This document shows, in pieces, positions 24,630 through 36,793 of a DNA stretch of 64,000 nucleotides; position 1 is the stretch's first letter; every line of letters begins with the position of its first letter. A program made the translations under genes and the position numbers. This DNA is from Prosopis cineraria. Taxonomy: Eukaryota; Streptophyta; Magnoliopsida; Fabales; Fabaceae. The notes under the pieces were generated by a model. The model was not told the origin of the DNA and did no database searches. It saw nothing but the letters and a program-made list of their open reading frames with translations. The stretch spans positions 32,624,344 to 32,688,343 of the forward strand of contig NW_026555336.1 in assembly GCF_029017545.1 (NCBI RefSeq), in the 5' to 3' direction.

Positions 24630-27152
24630 TCAACGTCCAATGGGTATCATGATCTCAGAGAACTCAATCCCCGGTGTCAAATCTGAGTTGCTTCCTGAAT
24701 CGCTATTTTCTGTTCTATTGCCACCACTGGTTGGTGCTATATTAGCATTTCTCTGAAGCTGCAATGCGAGGAGAAGGCTCTGCAACACTTCACTCATGGT
24801 GGGGCGCTCTACCCCTTTCTCAGCCAAGCATTTCTTGACCACCCCGATATATGTCTCAAAAGATTCTGCTTCTATATTTCCTTCAAGGTGGGGCTCCACT
24901 AGCTGAGTTGTAATGCCATTCTCACAGCAGTACAGAGCCCAGTCTGCCAAGTTACCATGTTCATCATCATCTTCAACTGGATTCACAGCAGGCCTTGCAC
25001 TTATCACCTCCAATAACACCACCCCAAATGAGTACACATCAGATTTCTCAGTCAGCTTGTGATGCCGAAAGTACTCTGGATCTAAGTATCCAGCACTGCC
25101 CTTGACGTTGGTGCTGACTAAAGTTGGGTTGCCTACCTTTGACAAGCCGAAGTCTGAAATTTTGGCCACCCAGTTATGGTCCAGGAGTATATTGCTTGTC
25201 TTGATGTCTCGGTGGATGATCTTGTGCTCTGTGCCAGTGTGGAGGTAGTGCAAACCCCTTGCCACTCCGATACATATCTCAAGACGTTGAATCCATGACA
25301 AAGGAAGTTCTTCCCTCGATCTCAAATGAAGATGGTCAAACAGAGTACCATTGGACATGTATTCATAAGCCAGTATCATCTCCCCATCTTCTTTGCAATG
25401 ACCCAAAAGAGAAACAAGGTTGTGGTGGCGCAGCTGGGAGAGCACATGGATCTCTGTCTCAAACTCTAAAGCACCTTGTTCTGACCTTGGATTGCTCCCC
25501 TTTATGGCTACAAAGGTAGAGCCATGATCAAAACTAGCCTTGTACACTTTGCCAAAACCACCAATACCGACGACCAGAGCCTCATCAAAGTTATTTGTTG
25601 CAACTCTGATCTCATCCAGAGAAAAATGATGGCGAGATGTTTTGTGAGCTTTTTTCACTTGATTAGGAATAAGTATCAAGCGATCATGCCATGAGATCTT
25701 CCTTGTCTTCACTAGTTTTAACCTATAAACAATCAGGAAAAAGAGAATTAATACCCCTAACGCCACAGGACTCAGTCCACATCCAATGATGATGAATGTG
25801 ATTTTCTTTGTCTTTGCAGATGCTGCAGCATGGGGCACCGGCGCAAATGACTCAGACTTCTTGTTGACAGGGTTAACCCCTGCAAGATTTCCATCCCACT
25901 TGCTCAGTTTAAAGACCTCCGCACCATTCAAGAAAGCAGTGTAATACTGAGGTTTACTCCTCACGGATGGATAAAGATCTAGCCAAAGATCCTTCTTTCC
26001 TTCGGTTGTTTCAGGAACCACCACTACAAAGTCTAGGTACACAGGAACTCCAGGACCACCAGTCACAGCAATTACATCAAAGTCATCCATAGCTGTTTGA
26101 TTATTTAAGTATATAGTAAAGGCTACCTGATTCACCGAAGTCACCTCTTGGATGACATCACAGAAGTGTAGCCTAACAAGATAATTGAAACCAGAATCAA
26201 CTGAAAAGAACCATGATAGATTATAGTTTAGATTGAGTCTGCCATCTAAAAAGGGATTCATTGCCAGGGCAGTACGGTAGACAAGTTCTGGTGCAAGATA
26301 TGGTGGAACAGTTTCCCGATACATAATTGGCATGGTCATATTACCAGGTTCAACTCCTTCGGAAGGAAAATATACAGGTTCATCATCTCCAAGCCAAGTA
26401 CGAAACAGTCCCGAATCATATTTGGCTGGAATTGCATCCCCTCCTGCATTGATTCTATGCATGGTTTCCATGGCAGAATCATTATAAATGTAATATAGCA
26501 CAGGATCATGACCAACTAAAGGAATGTGGGCATTATCACCCTGAATATAGAGATTGGAAGGCATGGAAACAACTTCGATTCCATTGACGAATGCATAGAC
26601 ATCCGAAGCATTGGATGATGGAGTGAAGGTCAGCTCCAAGGTCCTTCCGCTCACATGGATGATAAACTCTTTCATCAGATATGCTTTGTTCATGTAATCA
26701 GTAGTGAGCGAAACGCTCAGGTTATGCAGAAGAGTGAAATTACCTGCAGTGACTGATACAAAAGCTTTGGAGACATCAAGACCCAAGTAAGAAGTAGGGT
26801 AGAAGTGAAGGCGGATGAATTTCGGACCAGGAGTCACATTGAATCTATAGGTAAATTGAGAGTGAAACACTCGAGCACTCATGTATGGAACTTCAGGAAC
26901 AGATGCATTAATCATTGAGGCTTTGGCTACCAGGGACTTGGCTTCCACATCAGAAGATTCATACTGTGAATCTGCATCTCCAGTCCAGCTCCTTCCATCG
27001 TATAACACAGGTTCTGGTGAGCTAGTGCCACAGTTGAGGGCAATGTTTTCCAAGGGAGAATAACTGATATTATAAGCAAAAGCAATCTGGAGATGCAAGA
27101 GTAAAAGATGCAGAAATAGAACGATGTAAGGGGAACTAGAGGAAGTTTTCAT
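24630..27152 (-). CDS. FERONIA-like (CrRLK1L) receptor kinase 2
   Basis: Single intronless 840-residue ORF. Signal peptide about 1-26 (hydrophobic run ending IAFA), malectin-like ectodomain about 36-420 (LNCGTSS, VPEVPYMSARVFHS, SGFNYLVRLHFCD near 320), membrane helix about 451-476, kinase about 520-800 with loop GIGGFG, VAIK lysine 551, HRD 647-649, DFG 667-669 and GSAGYLDPEY. All residues needed for catalysis are present. The C-terminal tail is serine- and asparagine-rich. It is a plasma-membrane receptor kinase; FERONIA relatives act in growth, fertilisation and wall integrity, but the specific role here is unknown. Its 5' end and upstream flank are the template for the decayed copy at 13.1-14.9 kb, so the array once held at least three kinases. 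Confidence 0.97.
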   Translation of the reverse strand: MKTSSSSPYIVLFLHLLLLHLQIAFAYNISYSPLENIALNCGTSSPEPVLYDGRSWTGDADSQYESSDVEAKSLVAKASMINASVPEVPYMSARVFHSQFTYRFNVTPGPKFIRLHFYPTSYLGLDVSKAFVSVTAGNFTLLHNLSVSLTTDYMNKAYLMKEFIIHVSGRTLELTFTPSSNASDVYAFVNGIEVVSMPSNLYIQGDNAHIPLVGHDPVLYYIYNDSAMETMHRINAGGDAIPAKYDSGLFRTWLGDDEPVYFPSEGVEPGNMTMPIMYRETVPPYLAPELVYRTALAMNPFLDGRLNLNYNLSWFFSVDSGFNYLVRLHFCDVIQEVTSVNQVAFTIYLNNQTAMDDFDVIAVTGGPGVPVYLDFVVVVPETTEGKKDLWLDLYPSVRSKPQYYTAFLNGAEVFKLSKWDGNLAGVNPVNKKSESFAPVPHAAASAKTKKITFIIIGCGLSPVALGVLILFFLIVYRLKLVKTRKISWHDRLILIPNQVKKAHKTSRHHFSLDEIRVATNNFDEALVVGIGGFGKVYKASFDHGSTFVAIKGSNPRSEQGALEFETEIHVLSQLRHHNLVSLLGHCKEDGEMILAYEYMSNGTLFDHLHLRSREELPLSWIQRLEICIGVARGLHYLHTGTEHKIIHRDIKTSNILLDHNWVAKISDFGLSKVGNPTLVSTNVKGSAGYLDPEYFRHHKLTEKSDVYSFGVVLLEVISARPAVNPVEDDDEHGNLADWALYCCENGITTQLVEPHLEGNIEAESFETYIGVVKKCLAEKGVERPTMSEVLQSLLLALQLQRNANIAPTSGGNRTENSDSGSNSDLTPGIEFSEIMIPIGR

Positions 27153-30100
27153 GGTTCAGTTTATGTTTTGAAACTATGGATTTGGCAACTAAGGATTGAA
27201 ACTACATGCTTTTATCTCAATACATGGAGTGGATCAAAGGCAAACCAGCCAGCTGGTCAATGCTGGTCAACCATTCATACTAAGCATAACTCTCCCAGCT
27301 CAATCCCAGTTGGGCTTTCCCGAACTTGCTGGCATCAAGTCTTCCTGTCTCCTTAACTCTCGGTTTTTCTACGATTTAATTTCAAAATATATTATGATAT
27401 CATGCGATGACGTTTTTGAAATTTATCAGCTTCTTTGATAATATTTTATGGCAATCTTGTAATTCCATGCTCCAATTTTGTATAATAAGTTCCACCGCTT
27501 TGACCCAAGCAATCTGCAGCCTACCAGCTGCTTCAGTGATGGGGGTGTGGTATACTGAATTTCAAGATATTATTATATTAGACCTGTTTTTCTTATCTCA
27601 TTAGGTGAGGTAAAAATAAAAACTGTATTAAACTATCAAAAGTTAAGGTAAAACTCAACATGTCTCACATAAATTTTTCTAATACAATACTATGAAAATA
27701 TTTGGGCGAGTGAATGTATAATTTATTTTCAATGTCAACATTAATGTTAATGTAATTTGCAAAATATATACAAAGGACCATACTTTTCATAAGTTATAAA
27801 CATTCTTTTGGGTTTGGTGCAATTTGTTTTTATTTTTTCAAATTTTTATTTGGTTTCGTGCAACTTGTTTATTTCAATTGTGGTAAAAAGAAATCTTGTT
27901 TATTTCAATTTCTTCAAATTTTTTAACACATCCAAACACTATTTGAGTCAAATATTGCAACTTGCTTATTTCTATTCCTTCAAAAAGGCACAATGCCTAC
28001 AAATTTGAGTCATAACCGCATTCTGCATCGCACACATGTCTGCGACACAAGGAGATTGGGGGCTGATGCTTGTTCCACAATAGGAACTGACCAGTTGCAG
28101 CTTAAGCCAGAAATGGTACGTGGCATGAACTACTTTGATTATGTGGTGTGATTTCTTGTTGATGGTGATGGAGCTTTAAGGCTTTTAGCTTGTTTTTCCT
28201 TCCTTTATTTTTCTTGTCATTCCCATCATCCCATAGTTTCTTTGGATGATTAATATATGAAGTAGGGATTGGATGAAGATTTTTCTACACCTGGTTGAGA
28301 TATTTCAAAGCTCACCGACAACGAATCTCTGTTTAGTTAGTATTTTATAATATAAGGCCGCTAAGCGTTTCCTGGAAGGTGAGAAGAACTTTCATATGAA
28401 AATGATATAAGGGAAAACTTTCCATTGATTCCGTTACTTATCGGGACATAGCATCTCAACACCCAAATAGATAATCTTCAAATCATTTTCATTTCTTATT
28501 AAACTCAGACTGACGTTGCTTATATACCTTTTCTTTTGTAAAGTAAAAGCAACTTACATTTGAACAAATAATCAACGATCTTATGTCTCAATCCAAGATG
28601 AACCATTTGAACAAATAAGGCGATAGACTTAAAGTTGAATGAAGCCTTCCTAAACCCAGTTGGGTTAGACTTAGGGTCAATGTCTTTGTCAATACTAATG
28701 GTGCTACTACTTGTGGGGGCATTATTAGATATGACAAAAGAAATTGGATTAAGAAGTTTTTCAAAAACCTTAGGTGCTATCCCAATAGAGAAGCTAAACT
28801 CTTAAAAATTCTAGAAGGCCTCAACCTTTGTTGGAATGAGAATCTATCTAAAATTAACGTCTACTCAGATTCCTTGAAGGCTTTATCACTTATCAATAAT
28901 ATCTACTATAATAATCACCCTCTTTTTTTGATTATCAAAATATTAAGGATCTCATAATGAGAAATTAGGTGGTCATTTTTGACCATGTCTATACGGAAGC
29001 CAACAAATGAGCTGATCTTCTAGCCTATAAAATATATTATTATAATTTTAATATTTGTATCTTTGACAACCCACCCCCCGACTATAATAGCTTCATGACT
29101 CTAGATATGACAAGACACTAGTCTCCTGCACGGGTTTTCCATAATCTTGTATTTTTTTTTTAAAAAAAGCAACTTATATGAGAATAAAAAGATTACAACC
29201 AAAGCCCAAAGAGAAGACAATTGCAATATTCTTGGGCCAATACACTGGCAAACAACACTGAATGCAAACAGCAAGCAACGACAACCATAAAGTGGCCCAT
29301 TATACATTGGACCTTACACAAAAACCAACCAGAAACATGACAAACTTAAACAACCAAAGCTGAAACATCGAGAATTCAAAGTTATTCGGTCCACAAAGTT
29401 GCAGCAGCATCTGGTAGCAACTCGTAAGGTGAAATATTGAAACCAGCATGAAGACTAGCATGATTAAGGAAGACGACAGCGCAACAAGTTGAAAAATGCA
29501 ACAATACCTTCTCCAAAAGAAGTATGAGGCACCATATACTCTCCCGTAGGATTTTGAAGACCACTGCTTCAGCTGAAGCAAAGGTTGAAAGAGGATAGCA
29601 TCAGGAAGTTTGTGAAACTTCAGCCTAAAATGATAACTAAGACAAAGAGAACACTAAAAAACAGGAACATCATATGCAGCACTATATTATGGACCTCTAA
29701 GTGAATGTATGCAAACTTAAGAGGTCCATAATGTAATCATACCAGTGAACAAGATTTTTTGGCTAAAACCCCACGAAAACCTTGACCAACAGCGTCATCA
29801 CTAATCAGGACATTTCACTTGAGACCACAAAAGCTTTGCTTGAGAACACAGACAAAACCCAATTTGGAACCAATAATGAAAGTGATAGGCAGACCCAAAA
29901 CAGGGCTAGATTCTTGATTGTATGCGACAGTAGGAGGAGCTACACCGTTCTGCATGCTAGAAGGGAAAACAAGGTCTCCTCCTTCATCGTCCGAACTCCG
30001 AAACATCAAGGAACTCAGAAGTGGAGTGTCCAACTATCGGCATCACTTTAAAGTAGCTTCATGCCGTAAGTTATGGATCACCAAAGGCTTCTAAAGATTT

Positions 30101-31034
30101 TTTGGAAATTTTGCTCTTAAATGGGGAAGCAAACGCCTGAACTCCTCCATGCAAAAGTGAAAGGAAGTAAAAGGCTTCGTAGAAGAATCCTCCCAATGCA
30201 AGTTAAAGAAACCATAGTGACTCTAATACTGCGTTGCTCATGCATTTGCAGGCGAGTTTGATGAGTGTAGGTATAATAAATGTTACCGATATGCTTGATT
30301 CTGAATCTGAAGGAGTCTGTTCCCTTGTCTTTTTATTATGAGAAAACATTAACCTAAAACGCAGATAGATTAACGGGAAAGTTTCATCAATAATTCTCTA
30401 CTTTTGAAGTTGCAAAAGAATGAGATTTTACAGATTTAATTTATCTAACCTATCCTTTCTTAAAATTTAATTTACTGTAGAGATGAGTTTGACTTGATCA
30501 AAGAGCAGTGACATCAACAAAAATTAAATTTACTTTGAGCAAATACCACTTTCTTATCTTATCATTTCCAATACACCACTGCTGCACATGGAATTAGAGG
30601 TGTTTGGTTAGCAAGTTTGACACTTTGAAAGTCCTTTTACAAAATGCAGATATGCCCCAATTGATGTTTGGGTATTTTTCCATCTCAGTTTCCTAAACGA
30701 ACCGTACGCAGAGAATGTTAGTTTGCTGAATGAAACTTCATCTCACCTTAGCCTAACCTATAGTGCCTGTTTGGTTAGGCTTCAAAATCGATTTTTGTGT
30801 TTGAAATCGATTTTTAAAATGAAATTACCCAAATGGCTGAAAATGGAATAAACGATTAAGGGGATAAAAATCGCGTTCTGAGTTAAGCCGCCGCTATCTG
30901 CTTTTTTCAAGATCTTGGATCAATTTCTACTGTTGAAAAAATTTAGTTTTTGTGCATGTGCTCACAAAAGAAAAGTCTTGAGCTAAAATATATAGTATCA
31001 CATGAGTCTATTATAGTACACACACACACACTTA
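27153..31034. repeat. Kinase 2 upstream flank with a 1.7-kb insertion
   Basis: 27236-28545 and 30280-30592 match the decayed copy at 13.1-14.9 kb and so belong to the duplicated unit. 28546-30270 is absent from that copy; it holds a LINE fragment (28560-29164) and 1.1 kb of unassigned sequence (29180-30270) with only short, interrupted ORFs. 30593-31034 is unmatched and ends in a (CA)n run. Confidence 0.7.
28560..29164 (+). mobile_element. 5'-truncated L1-type LINE with RNase H remnant
   Basis: Flanked by AAAAGCAACTTACAT (28545-28559) and AAAAGCAACTTATAT (29165-29179), a 15-bp target duplication with one difference. From 28676 the plus strand reads as the RNase H domain typical of plant L1 LINEs: NTNGATTCGGIIRYDK, an internal EAKLLKILEGLNLCW helix, NVYSDSLKAL, and after stops DHVYTEANK.ADLLAY. 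Several stops and a frameshift make it dead. The 3' end is a T-rich/A-rich tail. Confidence 0.75.
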
Positions 31035-31295
31035 CTCCATTTAAAAGTGTGAGTCATTTTTGAAAAACTTAAATATTTAAAAATATAAGATATTTTTAAT
31101 TTTTCACGATATAATTATTGCTTTTATTTTTTTTAAAAGTATTCATATTTAATATGTCGCTTTATATTTATTTTATGGTGAGACACCCTATTAAATAGGG
31201 ATAAATATAAAATATAATGTTAGTTTAAAAACAAATAACTACTTTATTACGGGTAAGATTTAGTTAAAAATGCCTTACATTTTTAAATAAAGGGG
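31035..31295. mobile_element. Stowaway-like MITE
   Basis: TA at 31033-31034 and 31296-31297. The left arm CTCCATTTAAAAGTGTGAGTC pairs with the reverse complement of the right arm, CCCCTTTATTTAAAAATGTA. The interior closely matches the MITE at 17872-18134 (shared ATGCCTTACATTTTTAAA). It ends two bases before the target duplication of the large Mutator-type element. Confidence 0.65.
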
Positions 31296-32439
31296 TATAT
31301 ATTTTGGGAAAATCACTTTAAGGTCCCATGAATTCATCAAATAGCTGCCAGATCTCTAGAAACTTAAGGATAAATAAGTCTAAAAATAAAATTACTGATT
31401 TGCCCTTTATCGTTAAAAAGGAAATTTTGCTTAAACGCATATCTCACAAAACTCATGATCAGCGATACTGAAGATTGCTGCATATTCACGATTGTTGATC
31501 ATGGTAAGGTAATTTTCACTTCCTCATAGCCATAATTACCGCCCTTGTCTTCATTTAAGTGAGGTGGGAGTGCTTCATCTGCGACTGCAGGATTTCATCA
31601 ATAGAAAACGATATAGTGATTGTTGAGTGGCTAAATGATTTCTTGTGCATTAATGATTTCATTATCGTTTAAGGGTAGGATAATACTTTTTGGGTATACA
31701 TGCGATCATTCAATTTTCATAGCTAATGGGTATGGAATAATTTGATTCAACATTGATACATTAAAAAATATCTTGTACAAATAACTCTATATATTGTCAA
31801 TAGTGTATTCTTGTGTTGTCAATATGCCATGGATAGTTGTCGATACACTGTATTGTGCAGGCTGACTTGTAAGAATGCAAACACTACTGGAAAACATGTA
31901 TTATGTTATTTTTTTCACATAGGGGGACATTTTATATATTATTTCTAAGCATATGATGCAAGCTTGTTTTGTTGAAAAAGCTCTATTATGAAATAGCACC
32001 GCATCTTTTCAATAGTGGATGAATGTGTTGTCATTATGTTGTGTGTAGTTGTCAATACATTATGTGTCATGTAGGTTGACCTGCAAGATGGCAAGTTTTT
32101 CTGGATAACATATATTACTTTTTTTTTCATATAGGGAATATTTTTAAAATGATGACCAAGGAAGTATGCAATATATTAGGGGGAGTGTTAAAACAAGAAT
32201 AATAAAAGAAGGGGCAACGTATGCAGAGTTGACAAGAATGATATTATCAAATGAGTAGCATATATATACTCTTGTTTGGCATGACAAATGAGTGGAATAC
32301 CTTATGCACATGCATATATAGTAATCAAGCTAGTTTATAGCAATTTGTACAATTTTGTGGATGAATGTTACAAGTTTACTGCTTAATAGAAGATATATGC
32401 TAGTAGCATGAGGCCGGTAGCCATATATGACTGTCTATG

Positions 32440-32625
32440 TCCAGAAGTATTGACGGTGACAAATTTATTAGCCCAAACCTGCTAGAAGCCACCATTGATT
32501 ATAAGACTTTCGGATAGGCTAAAGAGTAAAAGAAGAGAATCTTAATTCCAAAACAAAAGGGTTTATCATTGTGCAAGATGCCATGAGACTGGTCATACCT
32601 CCAAGACTTATAAGAATCCTAATCC
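32440..32625 (+). pseudogene. Decayed C-terminal tail of a MULE transposase
   Basis: One reading frame at about 32545-32625 gives VYHCARCHETGHTSKTYKNP, a CCHC zinc knuckle with the last cysteine changed to tyrosine. MUDRA-type transposases end in such a knuckle preceded by a basic linker; here the linker frame (LKSKRRES) precedes it after a stop. Only this tail is legible, and the DDE and SWIM regions are gone. It supports Mutator ancestry of the surrounding element. Confidence 0.6.
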
Positions 32626-32709
32626 ATGCAAGAAAATATCAGAGACAAGTGTACTTTTTTGTTTATGTATCTGGAATTTATTTTTTTATTTATTGCACCT
32701 AATGTATTA

Positions 32710-35700
32710 ATGGAGCTGGTAATATGGGCCAACCCGTAAAATTATGGTGGGTTAGGTTTTAAAAAATGGGTTGATTAAAATGCAGGTCGAGTTAGGCTCG
32801 TACCGCATAGCTGAAACCCATAACGGGTTAACCCGCGGGTTGATGGGTTAGCTAACTTTTTTTGTGAAAAAAAGAAGGAAGGAAAGTAATACTATGCTTA
32901 GCTGCTTATGACTTTGTCACACAAACCCTGAACCATTGCGATCACTCTGTCGCTCTCGCTCAACACTCTTGCCTCACCTGGATAGTCGCTCAGCTCACTT
33001 GCTCAACTTCTCTATTCTCGGCTTCTCGCTATCGCTTGGTACTTGCTTCCTTTTTTAGATTTTTCTCCCATCCAAATCGTTGAACATTCCTTTACCAGAT
33101 TGATTATAATCATCTAATCCCAGACAAAGCTCTGCTTGCGATTCAGCTTTGTAGTCGTCATTGGTTTTTGAACTCATGGGCTAGGTTAGATCTTGTTCAT
33201 GCAATTGTGCTCAGCTTCTCTAATCTTGCCTTAGCTCAGCTCTTCTACTTAAGCTCCATAAGTTCGTCCCCTTATCTTGTTCCTTTCTCAACTTCTCTGA
33301 TTTTTGTTCTGGGATCTTTATTTTGTTTAACGCGGTGCTAAGATTTTTTGGGGTTACATTTTCTCTACCTGCTTTGACTACCAAAACAACAAGTGAATAT
33401 TTTTCCCTTCTATATTCAAGAACAATTCGCATATACCATGTGTGTGTGTGTATTGCACCAAACTGATTTGCATGATGGCTCACTCTCCGCCTAATTTTGG
33501 GTTTGCCTTCTGAGATGAAATATGTTGGTCTTAATTATTGTAATCCAATTAAACCTGCACATCATAAATCCTCGAACTTAATAACCAAACTACATGTCAA
33601 AAAGATTTAATGTTTGACAGTAAGTTGTCAAGAAAGACGGAAAGGTGAGTGAGAGAAGAGCTAGCTAATTCCTGGAATTACAGCCTAAGAAGGCAAAACA
33701 TCAGAGTGTCAGATTTCTAGAACCAAAACAAACATTGAAAATTAAAAATCAATACTTGACAAAACATTAATCTAGCAACCAACTATATAGTGCATCATAC
33801 ATGTAGTGTATCAGCTTTTGCAGATTTGGCTATTGTGTGAATTATTCCCTCTATTTGCATTTATTCATTATCTTGGCTTTTCCTTTCTTCCTAGCATTCA
33901 CTCTTATTATTAGATAGGCATAATAAGAGTAATACAACTCTTATGAGCTTTGTGGGAATGGTGCCACCAAGAAAATAATGTTGCTGTTAATAGTAAAGGT
34001 ATTGTAGATGTTGGTTTTGTTTGAATATTTCTAGATAGTATTTATATTCAACTTTAAATTCTTTGAATTAGTAGGTCTGTTCATTTAAATAGTTTAAAAA
34101 TTAATGCTTTTCATATGAATCTGAGTTGTTTGGTTGGTTGATTCACTTCTCTGTTTACTTTGGATGAATTAATTATATGTTGTAGGATGGCTTCTGCTAG
34201 TGCTACAGATAGTCAAGTTAATGTGAAAAAACTAGCACCTATTGAATCTAACTCTTTTGTGCAACATACTTCAAATAAAAAAGCTAAAACAAAAGCTTGC
34301 ACATATGAAGTATGGAAGTATTATACTAGAATTGGTGTAATAGATGGAAATGAGAAGGCTATTTGAATGGTTGTGGAAAATCATTTATTATTGGTGGTAG
34401 GGATTATGGTACTTCGACCCTTTGGCGTCATGTGAATGCTTCTTTGTCCCTTCCAAAATGTCATGAAACTGGTATGATAGATCAATCTGGGAAGCTTAAA
34501 GCTAGACAAATTGATCATGACAAAGTTTAAGAAATAATTTCTATGGCTACTATTCAACATGATCTCCCCTATTCTTGGGTTAAGTATGAACGATTAAGGA
34601 ACTACATAAATATTTGAATCTTAATTATAAGCTCATTAAAAGAAAAACTTCTATAGTGGATGTTTGTAATTTTTATCTTTGTCAAAAAGAGGATTTGAAA
34701 AGATCATAGCAAATAGTCCTAGTAGAGTGTGCTTGACTTTTGATTGTTGGACCATAATAACTTTTAAAGGTTATCTTTGTTTAACTACATATTTTGTTGA
34801 TGAGAAATGAAAACTTAATAGCAAAATTTTTACATTTACAAAGATGGATCTTCCATTCTTTGGGGTTGAATTAACTAAAAAAGTACATGAATACTTGATA
34901 GATTGGGGGATTGAGAAGAAAGTATTTTCTATCACTCTGGACAATGCTTCAGCTAATGACAATATGCAAGTTATATTGAAAGATATGTTGAGTTTACAAA
35001 ATGGCTTGATATATTCAGGGGAATTTTTTCATGTGAGATGTTGTGCACATATCTTGAATCTTATAGTTCAAGAAGGCTTGAAAGTAGCAAATGATGCAGT
35101 ATATAAGATTAGGGAGAGCATTAAATATGTGAAAGCATCAAAGGCAAGGATGATAAATTTTAAAAAATATGTTCAAAATAGAGGGGATGACATTTTCATA
35201 AGCTTGAGGTTAGATGTCCCAACTAGATGGAATTCAACACATACGATGCTTGAAAGTGCACTTAAATATCGTCATGCTTTTGTTAGTTTAGCTTTATGGG
35301 ATACCAGTTTTAAATATTCCCTCACAAGTAAAGAGTGGTCTGGAGTAGAGGAGATGTGCAAATTCTTGAAGCTATTTGCAATAATAACAAAGTTAATTAT
35401 GAGTCATCATATCTGACTTCTAACATGTATTTCATGCAAATTTCAAATATTGAGTCATTATTAAAAGCAAATTTAAATAATGTTGATCATGTGATTGGAT
35501 ATATGGCTTCTAAAATGCTTGTCAAGTTTGATAAATATTGGAGTGGTTGCTGTGTCATTCTTGTTCTTGGGATTATTCTTGATCCAAGAATGAAGTTTAA
35601 TATAGTGAAGTATTATTACTCAAAACTTGATCCCATGCATTGTAATGAAAAAATTGAATATATTAGGAGCAAGTTGTATTATTTCTTCAATGATTATAAA

Positions 35701-36785
35701 GATATGGGATCACCATCATCTTTAGCTACTAGCAGTAGTATTGGAGGAGAAGGTACATCAAGTTATAATGTGTTGGGATCATCATTATCATCATCATATC
35801 AATCTACTCTTGATTTGGTGGCATCAGAGGAAGATAATTACATGGATGCTTTTACTATAAGTTTTAAATATTTTTATATTTAAATGAGTTCTTTTAAAGT
35901 TATTTGGATTGACAATTTTAGTGATGCTTAATGATTTAGTTTTATATTCTAAGATTATCTTACTTGCAAGAACCAAGACATTGCATCCATAGAAAAGTCT
36001 GAACTAGACTATTACTTGGAAGAAGTAACACTTGATCCTAACTTGAAGAAATTAAATGTGTTGGAATATTGGAGGACTAACTCGACTCGATTTCCTCATC
36101 TTTTAAGGATGGCATGTGATATTCTTAGCATTCCAATCACTACAGTGGCTAGCTGCTTTTAACATTGGATTGAGAGTTCTCACAAATATTGAAGTAGCCT
36201 TCTTCCTGATAATGTTAAAGCTCTTATTTGTACTCGCAATTGGATTCTTTGTTTTTTACGGATTGGTAGTGTAATATTTATATTCTCTCATTTACATTCT
36301 AGATTTCTAAATGTTAATTATATTTTCATATTAATTATGTTTTATTTTTATTTGTGATAAATGAAGCCTTGGAGAAATCTACTCAAATTAATATTATTAC
36401 AGCTTTTGATAAAGCTTCTAACATTATCATTGATTTAGAAAAATTTTGTAACATATTTTATTTCTAAGAGTTGTATGTTGTTTCACATGAGAACTCATTG
36501 TTGTTACACTTTTATTTTTAGCCAATTACAGTACATATAGCTTAAGTGTGAAAGAATTTCTTGGTGTTAATGTTGAGGTGATTAGCAAACCAATTTAGAG
36601 AAATTTAAAAAATACTAAAAAAATAATTTTTTATTGGCATGTTAGCCCGCGAACCCGCTGCGGGTTAGCAAGTTGGCCCATATATAACCCGCATAAGATG
36701 CGAGTTATGCCAACCCTCCTCGCATAACCCGCAACCTGCTGTGGGCCAACTCATGGGTCGTGGGTTGGCCCATATTACCAGCTCT
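32710..36785 (+). mobile_element. hAT transposon nested in the MULE
   Basis: A perfect 8-bp target duplication ATGTATTA lies at 32702-32709 and 36786-36793. The left end carries GAGCTGGTAATATGGGCCAA, and the right end is its inverse, TTGGCCCATATTACCAGCTC, followed by T. Subterminal regions at both ends are rich in GGGTTA / TAACCC motifs. It interrupts the first unit of the MULE's 130-bp array, and removing 32710-36793 restores the unit. The element holds a degenerate transposase gene. Confidence 0.92.
34187..36270 (+). pseudogene. hAT transposase (BED finger, RNase H-like, dimerisation domains), inactivated
   Basis: The order of domains is that of Ac/RICESLEEPER-like transposases. A BED-type start (SEVW-like EVWKYYTRIG near 34306, then a broken zinc finger with GCGKSFIIGG in another frame). 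A catalytic-core segment at 34844-35416 (ITLDNASANDN, VRCCAHILNLIV, DVPTRWNSTHTMLESALKYR). A continuation at 35390-35880 (LGIILDPRMKFNIVKYYYSK). The C-terminal dimerisation region at 36060-36250 (YWRTNSTRFPHLLRMACDIL, NVKALICTRNWI), in frame only after shifts. Stops and at least four frame changes make it nonfunctional. Confidence 0.88.
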
Positions 36786-36793
36786 ATGTATTA

